This document shows positions 62,694-64,000 of a DNA stretch of 64,000 nt, one piece after another. This DNA comes from Ureibacillus acetophenoni (GTDB lineage Bacteria; Bacillota; Bacilli; Bacillales_A; Planococcaceae): NCBI RefSeq assembly GCF_900220965.1, contig NZ_OBQC01000008.1:62001-126000 (forward strand), in the 5' to 3' direction. The notes under the pieces were generated by a model. The model was given only the letters and a program-made list of their open reading frames with translations. It ran no database searches and was not told the DNA's origin. The number at the start of each line of letters is the position of its first letter. The first letter of the stretch is position 1. The position numbers and the translations under genes were made by a program.

Positions 62694-62717
62694 AAGACCC
62701 CTAAAGAAAGAGGTCTT
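62694..62717 (-). terminator. Terminator of the dehydrogenase gene
   Basis: AAGACC and GGTCTT arms with a partly paired interior; TTTTTTATG follows on the minus strand. Confidence 0.8.
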
Positions 62718-62737
62718 ACAAATAACATATTACTTAA

Positions 62738-63787
62738 TTATAAATTTTTAATAATAGCATCTTTTACATCAGCAAGAGTAGATGTTCCACCTAAATCGCC
62801 AGTTTTAATACCTGAAGCAAGTGTTTTTTCAATGGAATTTAGAATACGAGTTCCCGCCTCGTGATGTCCTAAGAAATCTAGCATCATCTTGCCTGTCCAT
62901 ATTTGGCCGATTGGATTTGCAATTCCTTTTCCTGCAATATCAGGTGCAGAACCGTGAACAGGTTCGAACATAGAAGGATATTCACGTTCAATATTTAAGT
63001 TAGCAGCAGGTGCAATTCCAATACTTCCCATAATAGCTCCACCTAAATCAGTTAAAATATCACCAAATAAATTAGATGCAACAATTACATCCAGTGTTTC
63101 TGGTTTCATAACCATATAGGCAGCTAAAGCATCAATATGATTAGATACTGAATTAATTTCAGGGTAGTCTTTTTTTACACTGTTAAAGACTTCATCCCAA
63201 AATGGCATAGAATGGGTAAGTCCATTGGATTTTGTTGCACTTGTTACATGACCTTTTGTGTTTTTCGCTAATTCAAAAGCATAACGCATCGCTCTTTCGG
63301 TACCTTTTCTAGTAAATACTGCATTTTGAATTGCAATCTCATCCGCTCCACTATGAATACGACCACCACTATCTGAATATTCACCTTCGGAATTTTCACG
63401 TACAACGGTAATATTAAAGTTTTGTGGGTTTTTTAAAGGAGACTCCAATCCAGCTAATAGTTTAGCAGGACGAACATTGATAGATTGTTTCATTTCACGA
63501 CGGATTTTAATTAATAACCCCCAAAGGGAAATATGATCAGGTACTAGATGAGGCATACCAACTGCGCCTAAAAAGATTTGATCAAATTTTTTTAATGTTT
63601 CAATTCCGTCCTCGGGCATCATTACACCATGCTCTAAGTAATACTCACATCCCCAAGGGAAATAGGTCCATTCAAATTGGAAACTTCCATCAATTACGGC
63701 GATTTTATCTAAAACTTCAATTGCTGCAGGTACTACTTCTAATCCAATTCCATCTCCAGGAATTACGGCGATTTTATATGTATTCAT
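62738..63787 (-). CDS. Tartrate/D-malate dehydrogenase (decarboxylating), IMDH family
   Basis: This 349-residue NAD- and metal-dependent beta-decarboxylating dehydrogenase acts on D-malate or tartrate. Marks are VIPGDGIGLEVVPAAIEVL, LLIKIRREMKQSINVRPAKLL (substrate Arg residues), VVRENSEGEYSDSGG, ATKSNGLTHSMPFWDEVF, NLFGDILTDLGG (metal Asp) and EPVHGSAPDIAGKGIANP. The pattern and length fit TtuC/DmlA/YcsA rather than leucine-pathway LeuB. The start is ATG 63787 (MNTYKIAV) with GAGGTG before; GTG 63796 overlaps that site. The next gene upstream on this strand is a DapA-superfamily gene, so an organic-acid catabolic operon is possible. Confidence 0.88.
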   Translation of the reverse strand: MNTYKIAVIPGDGIGLEVVPAAIEVLDKIAVIDGSFQFEWTYFPWGCEYYLEHGVMMPEDGIETLKKFDQIFLGAVGMPHLVPDHISLWGLLIKIRREMKQSINVRPAKLLAGLESPLKNPQNFNITVVRENSEGEYSDSGGRIHSGADEIAIQNAVFTRKGTERAMRYAFELAKNTKGHVTSATKSNGLTHSMPFWDEVFNSVKKDYPEINSVSNHIDALAAYMVMKPETLDVIVASNLFGDILTDLGGAIMGSIGIAPAANLNIEREYPSMFEPVHGSAPDIAGKGIANPIGQIWTGKMMLDFLGHHEAGTRILNSIEKTLASGIKTGDLGGTSTLADVKDAIIKNL

Positions 63788-63860
63788 TAATGACACCTCT
63801 TTCAGGAATATTTTGACTATTAGAACAATTATAAGTGTAAAGGAAAAATAAATAAATACA

Positions 63861-63892
63861 AAAAAGAGAGTGGGAGATTATTCACCCACTCT
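63861..63892 (-). terminator. Terminator of the DapA-superfamily gene
   Basis: AGAGTGGG pairs with CCCACTCT; CTTTTTTGT follows on the minus strand. Confidence 0.85.
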
Positions 63893-63904
63893 AAAGAAAG
63901 GTTT

Positions 63905-64000
63905 CTATAATAGAATTTCGTCTTTTAAGTATTGTGCCAACACTGATTGTAATGTATTTAACTCGTTCTCATTTAACGGTACCATTGGAAGGCGGACACC
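63905..64000 (-). CDS. DapA-superfamily aldolase/dehydratase, C-terminal end only
   Basis: Only the last 31 codons are inside the window. The ending RLPMVPLNENELNTLQSVL is the usual tail of dihydrodipicolinate-synthase-superfamily enzymes (VRxPLxPLSExE), which include DapA, N-acetylneuraminate lyase and 5-dehydro-4-deoxyglucarate dehydratase. Next to a tartrate/D-malate-type dehydrogenase, a sugar-acid dehydratase is a reasonable guess. The gene continues beyond 64000 and ends in a terminator at 63861-63892. Confidence 0.7.
   Translation of the reverse strand, partial: GVRLPMVPLNENELNTLQSVLAQYLKDEILL

Overview
The window is low-GC DNA with strong GGAGG-type ribosome binding sites, sigma-A promoters, S-box, Fur and CtsR signals, and a tlp spore-protein gene. 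This points to an endospore-forming member of the Bacillales, probably Bacillaceae/Planococcaceae (Lysinibacillus-like; the genus is inference). It reads as ordinary chromosome: no rRNA, tRNA, transposase, phage or CRISPR was seen, and most genes are single or in small operons bounded by clear intrinsic terminators.

Layout. 0-9 kb: end of an ABC permease gene, an S-box riboswitch controlling an NhaC-type transporter (probable methionine uptake), a small membrane gene plus a frameshifted Nif3-family gene, an amidase, an Fpg/Nei glycosylase, a chain of three fused Rid domains, and a lipoprotein. 9.5-15 kb: a Fur-boxed siderophore ABC transporter facing a ferredoxin/flavodoxin reductase. 15-31 kb: Dus, a UvrA paralogue, a dehydratase translationally coupled to a RidA gene broken by a stop codon, DJ-1/PfpI, YtoQ, aspartate dehydrogenase, MFS, an orphan PurC, oligopeptidase B and an Eis-type acetyltransferase. 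31-48 kb: conserved unknown proteins, a coiled-coil gene whose promoter lies between two CtsR boxes, a small HD alarmone-hydrolase-like protein, a nucleoside hydrolase, an ABC-F ATPase behind a long structured leader, DegV, a pyridoxal-type kinase, two cell-wall hydrolases, a UDG, a phosphatase/Nudix pair, an FNT channel and tlp. 48-53 kb: a LuxR-type regulator divergent from esterase, Baeyer-Villiger monooxygenase and alpha/beta-hydrolase genes, which looks like a ketone/ester catabolic unit. 53-64 kb: aminopeptidase, SstT, a DHA2 exporter, CarD-like, DUF1284, YkuK, a DUF4163/DUF3298-like protein, a tartrate/D-malate dehydrogenase and the end of a DapA-superfamily gene.

Most worth a second look: (1) four intergenic arrays, each built on its own short word, with a shared ~21-bp period (two helical turns) that is exact in two of them; (2) the single-chain triple Rid protein, in which the family's active-site Glu is Gln in all three domains and the middle domain has lost the canonical Arg; (3) a RidA gene coupled to a PLP dehydratase but cut by an in-frame TAA; (4) the CtsR-flanked promoter of an unknown coiled-coil gene; (5) the ABC-F leader with a six-codon upstream ORF, serial hairpins, a terminator and a 4 x 34 bp tandem repeat. 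All calls come from reading the sequence; no database search was run.
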